Of a stretch of DNA of 64,000 bases, positions 36,393 to 46,265 are shown piece after piece. The notes beneath the pieces are model-generated. The model was given only the letters and a program-made list of their open reading frames with translations, searched no databases and was not told where the DNA came from. The first letter of the stretch is position 1. Each line of letters opens with the position of its first letter. The stretch comes from Nageia nagi (Eukaryota > Pinophyta): the NCBI GenBank assembly GCA_050084985.1, contig JBITNC010000001.1, forward strand, positions 178,250,001-178,314,000, given 5' to 3'. The position numbers and the translations under genes were made by a program.

Positions 36393-36629
36393 TTTTTTTT
36401 TTTTGGTAAGTAAATAAATTCTATTGATTAACCAGTCGACAAAATTACATAATGGTCATTACTGCCAATCCAGCAAAGGAGGCTGAAAGACATGTCAAGC
36501 TTATGGAAGCTACAGTGAGCACAGTTAGATATGCTGTACAAAAAACTAAATCAAACCGCTAAGATTACTAGGACTACTAGTATGAATACTAAGGTCGCTG
36601 ATGGGGCCCCCCAGGAGCATATGCAGTAA

Positions 36630-36990
36630 GCTCGTCTCTGGAGCTCACCTCTGGAGCTCGTTTTTGGAGCTCGTCTGTGGAGCTCAACTTTCTGGTGCTA
36701 GACTTCTTGGTACTAGACTTTCTGGTGCTAGACGCTTTCTGGAGTTAGACACTTTCTGGTGCTAGACGCTTTCTGGAGCTAGACGCTTTCTGGAGCTAGA
36801 TGCTTTCTGGTGCTAGACGCTTTCTGGAGCTAGACGCTTTTTGGTGCTAGACGCTTTCTGGAGCTAGACGCTTTCTGGTGCTAGACGCTTTCTGGTGCTA
36901 GACGCTTTCTGGAGCTAGACGCTTTCTGGTGCTAGACGCTTTCTGGAGCTAGGCGCTTTCTGGTGCTAGACGCTTTCTGGAGCTCGTCTG
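36630..36990 (-). repeat. VNTR in the LINE 3' UTR
   Basis: About 22-23 tandem units. Written on the + strand, the distal units are about 13 bp (ctcgtctctggag type), then three of about 15 bp (ctagactttctggtg), then fifteen of 17 bp (ctagacgctttctggag). The 17-bp units alternate between ggag and ggtg endings in most places. The ORF2 stop (36966-36968) lies inside the array, and the last residues APESV are encoded by it. Confidence 0.95.
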
Positions 36991-39900
36991 AAGTTTGTTT
37001 CAGCTACTACATCTGATCCAACTGGTGTTGCTTCATCGACAGTGTTTGATACTTTGAGATGCCAGGCAAAGAGGATGTGGTCCCAGGGGCGAAGGTTTGA
37101 AAGTTCTTGCCTTGTTTCATTATCAACAACTGTGTGGGCTGCCCATATCATTGCTAAATTTTTGCCTGTAATATGCCAAACCTGGTCTACTGATTTTGGT
37201 TGACCTCTGAAAATGCGGTTATTTCGTTCTATCCATAGATTCCAACAGATCATTGCCGGAGCTGCATTCCAGATTACCATTGGCACTTGTCTCTGTTTGG
37301 GGTATTCCCATGAGGATAGCAGGCTCCCTATATTGCTTGGCATAGTCCACTGTAAGCCAAAGATGTAGAGGAATTTGAACCAGATTTCCATGGCGAAGGT
37401 ACATTGCAATAGGATGTGAGGCCCTGACTCCTCTGCTTCACCACAAAAGACACAATTGTATGTGCCTAAGAAGCCACGTTTGAGCAACTGGACCCCCACA
37501 AGGTGTTTATCATGAGTGGCTGTCCATAGAAAAAACTGGGCCTTAGGCCATGCTCTGTTTCTCCACACTTTGGACCAAACTGTTGGAGGCCAAGGGGAGT
37601 GTGCAGCAGTATGAGGAGCTTTATAGGCTGATTTAACCGTGTATGACCTGGAGGGGGTAAGTGGCCAGATGAGCTTATCCTCCTCTTTTGGATTGAGCTT
37701 GTGGCTGCGTAGCATGGATTCAAGCTGAGTTGAGACTGCCTCCTGTCCAGGGAGGATCCCTGTTATTTTCTTCCATCTTGGCTGTCTAACTAAATTGTCA
37801 TCCACCCACTCATAATAATCCACAATACTATCTCCCCAAAGATTGCACAAGATGGGCTTAAGTGCATCGAACTCAGGTTTTTTGGAGAGTGATTCAGGGA
37901 GTAACCAGATGTCATCCCAGAATTTTGCTTTTTTCCCTGACCCCACATCCCACTTTATGAACTGTAAAACATGATTCCTGGCTTTCTTAAGACCATTCCA
38001 AACTAATGAACCAATGGGCAAGTTTTCAACTGTGAAGATTCGTGTGGGGTCCTGGTTGTCCAGGTATTTCGATCTAAGAGCTTGGCTCCATGGTGATGAA
38101 GGATTGCAATAACATCTCCACACAACTTTGCCCAACAGAGCAAGGTTCATTAGTCTTAAGCGTTTGACTCCCAACCCCCCAGACTTAGTACTAGTGCAAA
38201 TAGTTTGCCAAGCTACTAGGTGGATTTTTTTGGCTTCTGACATACCATTCCATAGGAAGTTCCGCATGATTTGTTCCATTTGATCAAGAATTTTATTTGG
38301 CAGCCAAAAAACACTCAACCAAAAATTGGGCAAAGCACTCAGGATAGCCTTAATTTTTACCAGTCTACCAGCGGAAGAGAGCCATTTGCCTTTCCATACC
38401 TCCAGTTTTGACTTTAACTTGCCAACTATGGAGTCCCAGAATCCTCCTACATTTCCACCTTGAGCAAGGGGAAGACCTAGGTAGATGGTTGGAAGTGTGT
38501 CTAGGGTCATACCTGTGGATCTACCCATCACCTGAAGGAGGACAGGGTCCAGGTTGATGCTGTACCACTTTGACTTTGTATAGTTAACTGCTTGACCAGA
38601 GGCAATTTCATAAGTACTGAGAAGACTCTTGATAGTATTTATCTCTTGAATGGATGGATAGGCAGCTAGTAGCGTGTCATCAGCAAATTGGGAGTGTGAG
38701 ACAGCTGGGCAAAGGTGGTTGACGTGCAAGCCTTTTAGGTGACCAGAGGATCGCAAGTGGGTTAGACCCCTACCAAGGGCTTCTGCAACTATGATGAAGA
38801 GGTACGGTGACAGTGGGTCACCTTGCCTGAGGCCACGAGAACTCTTGAAGAAGCCTCTAGCGCTCCCATTAATTAGCACAGAGAATGAGGGATTGCCAAT
38901 TAAAGCAAATATCCACTGTATCCATCCAATGTCAAACCCAAACTTTTCCATAATCTTTAGCAAGAAGGACCAGCTGATTCTATCAAATGCTTTTTTCATA
39001 TCAAGTTTGATAAGTAATCCCTTCTCCCCCCTGGTATTAAGAGAGTGAATAAGCTCATGAATTAGGATGGCACCATCCATTAGCTGTCTCCCTTGTACAA
39101 AGGCTTTTTGTTCATCAGAGATGATGTATGGAACTATGACCTTGAGCCTGTTTGTAGCCACTTTCGAAATAATTTTGTATATTGAATTACACAAAGAGAT
39201 AGGTCTGAATGCATCAATAGATTTTGCATCTTCTGACTTAGGTATGAGGTTCAGGAATGTATGGTTGAACCTACTCAGAACTTGCTTTGAGGTAAAGGAC
39301 TCTCTGACAACTTCCACTACTTCTGCCTTTAGTAAATGCCAAAAGTGTTGGTAGAACCCTGGAGGGAATCCATCAGGGCCTGGGGCTCCCCAACTTTTCA
39401 TTTGAAAAACTGCCGCTTCAACCTCCTCCTCTGACACAGGTGCCATAAGCTTGAAATTCATGGCTGGAGAAATAAGCTGTGGGATGAAGTCCAGGCATAG
39501 TTGTTGGGCTTCCTCTCGACTGATGGCTTCTTCACTAAGTAAGGACTGAAAAAAAGAGACAACGTGGGCATCCAAGTCCTCTGGGTCAGTAATAGTGCTA
39601 TTTGTGTGAGTAATCAACCTTGTTATCCTGTTATTTGCACGGTGAGCCATAGTTGTCATGTGAAAGTATTTGGTGTTTTTATCTCCTTCTTTCAGCCAGC
39701 GGAGGCGTGATTTTTGCTTCCAGTGAATCTCCTCTTGAAGGTATACCGTATCCAATTGGTGGAGAGTCTGTTGTTCGTGTTTAAGGAGGTCTTCAGTCTG
39801 TGCAATCTGGAGAGCTGCTTCAATATGAGCCAGTTCTGATTCTAAACAAGCTCTTTTGTCAAAAATAACCCCAAAGCATTCCTTGTTCCAAGCTTTAATC

Positions 39901-40769
39901 TTATCCTTAAGTTTCCTAATCTTAGCTGCAAACCTAAACATCTTTGACCCTTTCACCCATATATCCTCAGACCACCAAGACTCCACTTGTTCTTCAAAAG
40001 AGGGATGGGAGAGCCACATACGCTCAAAGCGGAAGGGAGAACCTTTGCGTTTGGCTGGAGTTTCTACATGCAAGGATATTGGCCAGTGATCAGAGCCACC
40101 ATGTGTTAGCACTTCCATCTGAGTAATGATTCCTTGTTCAATCCAATGAGCAGTATGCAAGAACCGGTCCAGCTTGGTGAGGATTTGCTTTTCATTTGAC
40201 TGTCCATTTGACCAAGTGAATTTTCCTTGGATACAAAAAGGTTCTATCAGTTGTTGAGAGTCAATGAAATGGTTAAAGATGTCATCATCCCTATCCATAT
40301 TACGTGAGCCTCCCATTTTCTCATCTAGGGATCTGATGGCATTGAAATCCCCACCTATTACACAAGGTATAGTAGAGTGGGCTGTTAACCACATTGAGAT
40401 TTGCTCCCAACACTTCACTTTCTTCTCCATTTGTTGAGGACCATAAAAGTTTAAGAGACCAAAAGAGGAGCCTGTGACATTACACTTGACCAAAACTGCT
40501 AGCCAAGATTCCTGAATAGAGTCTAAGGAGCAGGAGACCTTAGAGGGATCCCATAAAGTAATAACTCCACCAGATTGACCATTTGAGTCATTGGCAAGAA
40601 AAGAGCTTCTAAACCAAAATTGTTTATGATATTTTGCAACCTCTGTAGCCATCATCTTGGATTCCTGGATCAGGAGAATTGCAGGATTGACTGACCTAAC
40701 TAGGGCTTTTACATGTCGGATTTTCTTGGGGTCATGGAGGCCCCTAGTATTCCATGATGTAATAATCAT
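36966..40769 (-). CDS. LINE ORF2: endonuclease - reverse transcriptase
   Basis: The 1267-residue protein nicks target DNA and copies its own mRNA by target-primed reverse transcription. An APE-type endonuclease fills about residues 1-235, with E36 (QESK), D141/N143 (GDFNA) and D227/H228 (SDHWP) in place. RT spans about 440-780: APGPDGFPPGFY, LIPKSEDAKSIDAFRPISLC, D590 in KLDMKKAFDR, SSRGLRQGDPLSPYLF, and the catalytic FADD at 695-698. A C-terminal zf-RVT domain follows, C1106-x2-C1109-x8-H1118-x4-C1123. All catalytic residues are present and there is no stop. The start ATG overlaps the ORF1 stop (ATGA), which decides the start. Length fits plant L1 ORF2 proteins (about 1.2-1.4 thousand residues). 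Confidence 0.97.
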   Translation of the reverse strand: MIITSWNTRGLHDPKKIRHVKALVRSVNPAILLIQESKMMATEVAKYHKQFWFRSSFLANDSNGQSGGVITLWDPSKVSCSLDSIQESWLAVLVKCNVTGSSFGLLNFYGPQQMEKKVKCWEQISMWLTAHSTIPCVIGGDFNAIRSLDEKMGGSRNMDRDDDIFNHFIDSQQLIEPFCIQGKFTWSNGQSNEKQILTKLDRFLHTAHWIEQGIITQMEVLTHGGSDHWPISLHVETPAKRKGSPFRFERMWLSHPSFEEQVESWWSEDIWVKGSKMFRFAAKIRKLKDKIKAWNKECFGVIFDKRACLESELAHIEAALQIAQTEDLLKHEQQTLHQLDTVYLQEEIHWKQKSRLRWLKEGDKNTKYFHMTTMAHRANNRITRLITHTNSTITDPEDLDAHVVSFFQSLLSEEAISREEAQQLCLDFIPQLISPAMNFKLMAPVSEEEVEAAVFQMKSWGAPGPDGFPPGFYQHFWHLLKAEVVEVVRESFTSKQVLSRFNHTFLNLIPKSEDAKSIDAFRPISLCNSIYKIISKVATNRLKVIVPYIISDEQKAFVQGRQLMDGAILIHELIHSLNTRGEKGLLIKLDMKKAFDRISWSFLLKIMEKFGFDIGWIQWIFALIGNPSFSVLINGSARGFFKSSRGLRQGDPLSPYLFIIVAEALGRGLTHLRSSGHLKGLHVNHLCPAVSHSQFADDTLLAAYPSIQEINTIKSLLSTYEIASGQAVNYTKSKWYSINLDPVLLQVMGRSTGMTLDTLPTIYLGLPLAQGGNVGGFWDSIVGKLKSKLEVWKGKWLSSAGRLVKIKAILSALPNFWLSVFWLPNKILDQMEQIMRNFLWNGMSEAKKIHLVAWQTICTSTKSGGLGVKRLRLMNLALLGKVVWRCYCNPSSPWSQALRSKYLDNQDPTRIFTVENLPIGSLVWNGLKKARNHVLQFIKWDVGSGKKAKFWDDIWLLPESLSKKPEFDALKPILCNLWGDSIVDYYEWVDDNLVRQPRWKKITGILPGQEAVSTQLESMLRSHKLNPKEEDKLIWPLTPSRSYTVKSAYKAPHTAAHSPWPPTVWSKVWRNRAWPKAQFFLWTATHDKHLVGVQLLKRGFLGTYNCVFCGEAEESGPHILLQCTFAMEIWFKFLYIFGLQWTMPSNIGSLLSSWEYPKQRQVPMVIWNAAPAMICWNLWIERNNRIFRGQPKSVDQVWHITGKNLAMIWAAHTVVDNETRQELSNLRPWDHILFAWHLKVSNTVDEATPVGSDVVAETNFRRAPESV

Positions 40770-42220
40770 TGGGAAACCTGTTGTTTTTTGGAGGCAAGGA
40801 GTTCCTCCAATCGTGTCTGACTCCCAATTTCTATACTTGCCATAGCTTCTTGTGAACGCTTAGTTTGGTTAGATGTTCTGCCTTTGAGCTTGTTTTGACC
40901 AACTACTGCAGTTTTTAGGTATGATGGTGTTTGCTTTATGATAGAAACGGGTGGTTGCCTACTGTGAATATGTTTGGGTTTATCATTTGGTGGGGCTTCT
41001 TTGGCTAGCTCCATACCTTGCTCAATGCCTAAAAGGTCTTCCATATTCATGTCCATTTCCTGTAGAACATTTCCTATCTGATTTGGCTGCACTATGGGGG
41101 AGAGATCTGTATCAGAACAAGAGAAGATTTGCTCTTGTATGTTACCAACTCTCTGCACTGGATTAGCATGTGGGGAGTTCATGGTTTCTGTAGTTATTTC
41201 TTGTTGTATTTCATTGTTCTGAGGATCTTGTTGAAGATTTGGGGGGGTTGGAGCTTGTACAGATTCTTGGTTGGGGGTGTCCTTTACATTTTGCAGTATT
41301 TGGAAACGATTGCTGGATCGGGGATCCTTATCAGGGGTGGATCTTTTCAGTGCTTGGTGTTTTCGCTTGGGTTCCTGGAAGCCTTCATTGGGAATTTCTG
41401 GGCTATTACTGACCTTTTGTGCTAGGGGGCAAGCTTTGGCTAGGTGCCCATATTCTGAGCATACCCGACAACGGAAGGGAAGGTTCTCATAGTCTATATT
41501 CTGGAGGTAGATTAGGCCATCCTTGGGTAGATTGATCTTAACTTGGGCTGGCAAGGGAGAATCAGTTTTTACGTAGACACAGATCCGAGCATAACCAAGA
41601 GAGTCTAGTTTCCATGTCTTCTCTGAGACCCCCATGAATGCCCCTATGGCATTACCAATGGCTAGGAATATATCCTCCTTCCAGAGTTCCCTTGGGAGGG
41701 TTGGGAGACGTACCCAAACAGGAGCAGAGGAGGGATACTCTTCATCCGGTTTGAACCGTGTATGCCAGGGCTTCATGAAGAGCCCTGCATTACCGTTAAA
41801 CCATGGGCCTCCTTCAAATACCATATCTCTATCTATTTCTGTGGCAAATAAGGCAATGAAGTAGCCATTCGGGTAAAAGCTTAGACAGATCTCACCTCGA
41901 ACCTTCCAAGCATTTGCAACCCAGAGTTTGATCGCTACTGAGGGAGTGCGGGAGCCCAAAAATTTGCAAATCAATGCTCTGGTTTCCAGTAGACTGATTT
42001 CATCATGCACGCTATCACTATGAATAGTAATTTCAGGTATCTCGGATGTAGCGTGTAGACAACCAGAATCAGTTTTCCATGGCTCTGACTTTGGCATGTT
42101 TATACGGTGGAATCTCGGCTTGTTTGTTCCACGACCTGCTCCAGATGATCTTGATCGCAAAACATCGCTGAAGGAAGCATTCTGTGGGAGGTCTGAGGGG
42201 TCCCCCGAGCCCGTAGCCAT
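40766..42220 (-). CDS. LINE ORF1: DUF4283 / zinc-knuckle nucleic-acid-binding protein
   Basis: The 484-residue protein should bind the LINE RNA and form the particle with ORF2. A DUF4283 domain (an RRM-like fold in related proteins) covers about residues 75-245: KFLGSRTPSVAIKLW, GGPWFNGNAGLFMKPW, PVWVRLPTLPRELW, ARICVYVKTD, IDYENLPFRC. It runs into one CCHC knuckle, C251-x2-C254-x4-H259-x4-C264. The C-terminal third is polar and rich in P, Q and N, and probably disordered. The first ATG in a good context (acacATGGc) starts the frame 77 bp after the element's 5' end. It is intact. Confidence 0.96.
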   Translation of the reverse strand: MATGSGDPSDLPQNASFSDVLRSRSSGAGRGTNKPRFHRINMPKSEPWKTDSGCLHATSEIPEITIHSDSVHDEISLLETRALICKFLGSRTPSVAIKLWVANAWKVRGEICLSFYPNGYFIALFATEIDRDMVFEGGPWFNGNAGLFMKPWHTRFKPDEEYPSSAPVWVRLPTLPRELWKEDIFLAIGNAIGAFMGVSEKTWKLDSLGYARICVYVKTDSPLPAQVKINLPKDGLIYLQNIDYENLPFRCRVCSEYGHLAKACPLAQKVSNSPEIPNEGFQEPKRKHQALKRSTPDKDPRSSNRFQILQNVKDTPNQESVQAPTPPNLQQDPQNNEIQQEITTETMNSPHANPVQRVGNIQEQIFSCSDTDLSPIVQPNQIGNVLQEMDMNMEDLLGIEQGMELAKEAPPNDKPKHIHSRQPPVSIIKQTPSYLKTAVVGQNKLKGRTSNQTKRSQEAMASIEIGSQTRLEELLASKKQQVSQ

Positions 42221-42297
42221 GTGTTGGGGCCCAAACGTCGTGCACCCAGCCGTAGTTGCAGGTTTTCTCCAATCGTAGTTGCCGCCAATAGTTTTCT
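42221..42297 (-). other. LINE 5' leader with an imperfect 26-29 bp tandem repeat
   Basis: Only 77 bp separate the target-site duplication from the ORF1 ATG. On the - strand ggagaaaact...caactacgat is followed by ggagaaaacc...caactacggc (42299-42249), an imperfect tandem repeat. An internal promoter would have to lie in this stretch or inside ORF1. Confidence 0.75.
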
Positions 42298-42318
42298 CCT
42301 ATATTTCTTGCATTTGTT
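42298..42318. repeat. LINE target-site duplication, right copy
   Basis: Perfect match to 36372-36392. Removing the element and one copy restores a continuous flank (tgatttacctatatttc... to ...ttgtttacatgg). Absence of any mismatch indicates recent insertion. Confidence 0.95.
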
Positions 42319-43135
42319 GTTTACATGGTTTATTTTTATTGTTTCTTCCATTCCCTACACAGTATGTCAAATTAGAATCCCTGATGTGAATATTATATTA
42401 TACTTTTATCTCCTTAAATACAAGAGATAATAAACCTTGTGATCTTTTGTTCTTGTTGTTCCTTTTCTTATGTTTAGGCCAACTTAATCATAGCATTGGT
42501 AACATTCTAGGTTGGGCATTAACATATTAATGTTCTCTTTATTTAGTATATGAATATTACATAGCAGAGTTAATTGATGTTCTCTTACATCTTCTTTGGC
42601 AAAGTTGGCATATTAATATTATTGATAACATTCTAGGGTGGGCATCAAAATATTAATGTTCTCTTCCTCAGATTATACAAGTAATACACAATCGAGTTAA
42701 TTGATGTTCTCGCTTTACATCAATTAATTGTTGTAAATTGTTGGCCTGATCAGATGGATGAGTGAATTTAAAACTTTCTATTCAATGCTATTGCGTATAT
42801 AAGCTACCCACTTCCATGAATCCAATAGGTGGAGGAGACGTAATCAAGCTCGCTATGGAAAGAATAATTATAGATCAATAACACCAGTTTGCTCTACCAA
42901 TCTCCAGTCATGTATTTGCTACAAATCAATGGTTTGAGACATGTTAATTGGTTCAAGAGATGTCAAGCACAATATTAATAAATTCCATTTCTTCCTCAAA
43001 GTGGCAATTGGGGATGAAGTAGGGGTCTTGTTGGGCATGATTGAATGCAGCCTTTTATTCCCTATCCGGTCTGAACCTAAACCTTTAGATGAATCTAAAT
43101 AAGTCCAATTGCCAAAAATTAATATTGAAACTTAC
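42319..43135. other. Intergenic DNA with small direct repeats
   Basis: The phrases attctagg-tgggcatcaa/taacatattaatgttctct and gagttaattgatgttctc occur twice (about 42505-42580 and 42630-42710), a diverged direct repeat of roughly 125 bp. No coding sequence is recognised. Confidence 0.45.
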
Positions 43136-43394
43136 CCTTCATTCCTGTTTCCCAACTGCTCCTCTCTTTCAAAGGCCTTTTGATGACGCCCTCCAGCTTC
43201 TGCAAATCTTTGGGGGACAACACCATCAATTGATCACTTCTATTGTGCTCATTCCTATTTCCTTCATCATTTCGAATGCAGGGATTCTTTCTCCAATCGT
43301 GAAAAGACTTTCCTATTAGACCCAAGAGACCTAAGAATGCTTGCCATTTACGAGATATTCCACCATGAAAGCTTCTAATTGTAGAGGGTAGTAA
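43136..43394 (-). other. Unidentified exon-like open block
   Basis: The 259-bp block is open in one - strand frame. It is bounded by a strong acceptor (pyrimidine tract then ccccacag) and a consensus donor (AAGG-GTAAGT). The peptide includes GGISRKWQAFLGLLGLIGKS, FHDWRKNPCIRNDEGNRNEH and LSPKDLQKLEGVIKRPLKER. The composition is ordinary for a soluble protein and no family is recognised. It could be an exon of a host gene, a captured gene fragment, or chance. No convincing partner exon was found within 1 kb. Confidence 0.35.
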
Positions 43395-44004
43395 CTGTGG
43401 GGGTAGAGAGAGGTTCTATAGAAAGGGAAATAGTTCTATTATCCGGGGATACAAGCTTGAACTAATTCATCATCTAAAAAATGGCAACAGAACAGAACAG
43501 AGTGGATTGTCAAACGTCTTGGTCCCTTCAACGAGGGTGCAAGATAAAAAAATCCTAATGGGGACCATCTGAAAGTGGTTATGACATATCCTTTTTTCCA
43601 AGAATAACATTCCCTATAATGGTATTTTCGGAGCATGATATTAGGTAATTTCATCGCTTTTACTCAAACAAGCATGAATCATATGCTTGCCTATTCATCC
43701 ATCAGTCAAGTTGTATATATCTTTATTGGAATCATTAATGGAAACTCAGATATACAAGCATGATAACTTATATGCTATTCTATATTTTTATGAATTTAGG
43801 AACTTTTTCCTGTATTTTGTTATTTGGTCTATATATAGGAACATGTAACGTTCGGGATTACGCATGATTATATACAAAAGGTCCATTTTTAACCTTGTCT
43901 CTAGCTTCATGTCTCCTATGTCTAGGAGGTACTCCTTCATTGGTAGTTTTTTTTATAGGAAAATTCTATTTATTCTGGTGTGGATGGTAGGTAGGTTTCT
44001 ATTT
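43395..44004. other. Noncoding, nothing recognised
   Basis: A 71-codon - strand frame at 43439-43654 ends in a pyrimidine-rich ccattttttag, which might be an intron end upstream of the exon-like block, but this is speculative. Otherwise empty. Confidence 0.35.
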
Positions 44005-44445
44005 ATTGGTTTCAACAAGGCTTTTTATGAGTGTTATTTCTGTATAGTATTTATCTTAAAATAATTAAGGTACTAATCACAAAATGAAATAGAGAAATAA
44101 CTCCTCAAGTGCAAAATAATAAAGTATATTCTTTAATTTTCAATCAACTTTTTGATGGTAGAATTTAGATCTACCTTATCTTTCTTTGTGAGATATCCCA
44201 ATTTTGATTCAATCAAGGAGTAAGCTTGTTTCTAGGGATTGAATTAGTTATGACTAGTAACAAAAGGTACTAAAGATAGAATACGAGCTCATTTAATAGG
44301 GTTTTCTTTTATTGGTTTCAACAAGGCTCTTTATGAGTGTTATTTCTATATACTATTATCTCAAAATAATTAATGAAATAATCAAAATAACGAAATAGAG
44401 AAATAACTCCTATGGTGCAAAATAATAGAGTATCTTCTTCAATCT
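44005..44445. repeat. Direct repeat pair of about 140 bp
   Basis: Two diverged units offset by 306 bp (44005-44145 and 44311-44445) share attggtttcaacaaggct, ttatgagtgttatttct, aaaataatta, gaaatagagaaataactcct and gcaaaataata. The spacer between them is not repeated. No protein or RNA function is evident. Confidence 0.8.
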
Positions 44446-44624
44446 CCTTGTTTCTTCTTATAAAAGAATAGCAATAGATGTAACATGTAGCTAATGTTTC
44501 CCTTTGTTATTGCCTCTTTTATGAATGATATCACCACCTATTAACAACCTTCTTATCTCCCTATTTCCCCTCTTTCCATAGGGCTAATTTATAGCTTCCA
44601 TATGTTGCCTACCCTATTGTGTCC

Positions 44625-45061
44625 TCAAACAGCATTTCGTATATTTAATCCTTTCTTCTCGATATAATAAGGGCAATATATTATTGATCCATCAATGATG
44701 TACATATTCAAATCAATTGCTCTAGAAAGCCGACCAATGGGAGAAGGAACTGAAGCTAAATTTGAAATGATAATCTTGCTATCACATAAATATGGAAGAA
44801 GGATCATATAAAGGATTCATCATGGATTATCTTCTTAAGAACTCAAATCATAAGATTGAAATGGGGGGCACGGATTCATCCATGGTAGATTGATTGGGGG
44901 GGGAGGGGGGGGGGGTGTTTATCCATCCATTTCTTGGAAACGATAAATTTATGGGGTTGATCATATGACCTTACAATAGCCACCTCAGGGTTATCAATCA
45001 ATTTCAATGAATCCCCTACTATTAAAAGAGTTTCTTTTCTTGAATTTGAGATGAAGTGCAA
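44625..45061 (-). pseudogene. Decayed unidentified frames
   Basis: Two - strand frames (44876-45061 and 44625-44807) give KETLLIVGDSLKLIDNPEVA, IVRSYDQPHKFIVSKKW and, in a second piece, IGRLSRAIDLNMYIIDGSII. The composition looks protein-like but I recognise no family. They are split by a stop-rich stretch. Confidence 0.25.
44896..44915 (+). repeat. G20 tract (G8-A-G11)
   Basis: Eight G's, one A, then eleven G's in an otherwise AT-rich region. The tract could form a G-quadruplex. It lies at the end of the unidentified - strand frame. Sequencing slippage can alter the exact length. Confidence 0.9.
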
Positions 45062-45573
45062 CTTTCAAAAATTCTATGGAGAAGGGGAGTCAAATCATCA
45101 TCTTGTCTTTATCGATATTAGGATATGAACTAGGGGCTAGATTAATATCTCTCACCATATACTCACACCTCTTATGATGCAACTTTTTTTAAGAGAATAA
45201 TTTTTTCCCAACAAAAGTAATTAATCATATTTAGAATCTACTATTGAATATTAGACAAATTATTAATCAACTTTCTTTTTGAAAAGATGACTCTTACCAT
45301 ATATTTGATGGGGAAATCAAACAACTTCTCTATAATAAGCTTTAGCATTTATCACAAGTTCATAAAACTAAAAAATATTGAAAGCTTTTGATTCTTGAGT
45401 CAAAGCATTTTGCAAGTGAATTTACCTTTTTGAGAAAGAGTTTTCACATGCACGTATGTCTTCTTTGAAGATCTTAACTTTACAAAGGGTGAGGCATTGT
45501 AGGAGTGCACCATTTGGGACTTTGTAGTAGAGTTATTTCTAAGTAATATTTAGAAGGTGACTAAAAGTATTAG
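45062..45573. other. Noncoding, nothing recognised
   Basis: AT-rich sequence up to the copia LTR. No frame, repeat or motif is supported. Confidence 0.4.
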
Positions 45574-46265
45574 TGTAAGGATCTCGGTGATCGTTTAATC
45601 TCCAAAATTAATTTCTTAGATCAAATAAGTTTATTGAGAAGGAGATTTAGTGCAAACCCCATTGATTGTTTAACAAAGATAATCCAATCAATTGATGGAT
45701 GACCTTTCCTTACTTTCCCTAGTATAGCTTAAATATAGATATAACAATTCCAAAATGATCAATATACAATACTGAAGGAACTAAGACTAATAAGATAATT
45801 TCTAATTAACCAAGATCACATGAAAGCTCACAATTACATCTAACAAAATCACAAAGCAATCTTACAACATAAGATGTAAGTGGTTGCTCCAACTAGGAGT
45901 ACATCCACTAACTAGATCTTTACTTCGATCACAAATACAACTCTCTTACAATCCTCCCAATATCAACTCCTACACTTCTATCTTATAGCATAACTTTACT
46001 TCACAATTGGTGTGTAATCACAAAGAGGGAGCTTTCTATTTATAGGCCAAAATCCCTCTTTGGATCATCCTTTTATCCAATGTACAAAAGCATGATATGC
46101 ACATCCTTTTACCTAAGGGGCATGCTCATGACATGGAGTGTAAGACAAGTTACATTATCATATTCATTTAAATACTTAAGGTATCAAATGATACCTTAAG
46201 TATTAGTGAACTTACATAGAAGATTTAATAAAAACCTTTACAATAATGCATTATACATTCCAACA
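45574..46265 (-). mobile_element. 3' LTR of the Ty1/copia element
   Basis: On the - strand it starts TGTTGGAATGTATAATGC after a purine run (TTAAAGGAGAG) and ends GAGATCCTTACA, giving 692 bp with TGT...ACA ends. The 3' edge contains cttctatttataggcc (a TATA-like box read on the - strand as ggcctataaatag). No matching 5' LTR is present above 51.9 kb. Confidence 0.7.

Larger units (their letters stand above)
36372..42318 (-). mobile_element. Full-length L1-type LINE with perfect target-site duplications
   Basis: The element lies between two identical copies of cctatatttcttgcatttg (36372-36390 and 42298-42316; identity continues for two more T's). At the left edge a T run at 36391-36404 is its poly(A) tail. 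In - strand order: a short 5' leader (42297-42221), ORF1 (42220-40766), ORF2 (40769-36966), a 3' UTR with a VNTR (36990-36630), a unique tail, and poly(A). Both ORFs are intact, which makes it the only potentially active element in the window. It is in antisense orientation about 1.3 kb beyond the eL42 stop. The coding part is GC-richer than its surroundings. Confidence 0.97.

Noticed and set aside
36630-36990. CRISPR-like array
   Set aside because: Units are contiguous 13-17 bp with no spacers, lie in a plant LINE 3' UTR and have no associated genes. It is a VNTR.
38791-42430. Several + strand frames of 60-98 codons across the LINE
   Set aside because: They are antisense shadows of the intact - strand ORF1 and ORF2, with no motif of their own.
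43136-43394. Naming the exon-like block after a known gene
   Set aside because: No residue pattern matched a family I could name with confidence, so it is left unidentified.
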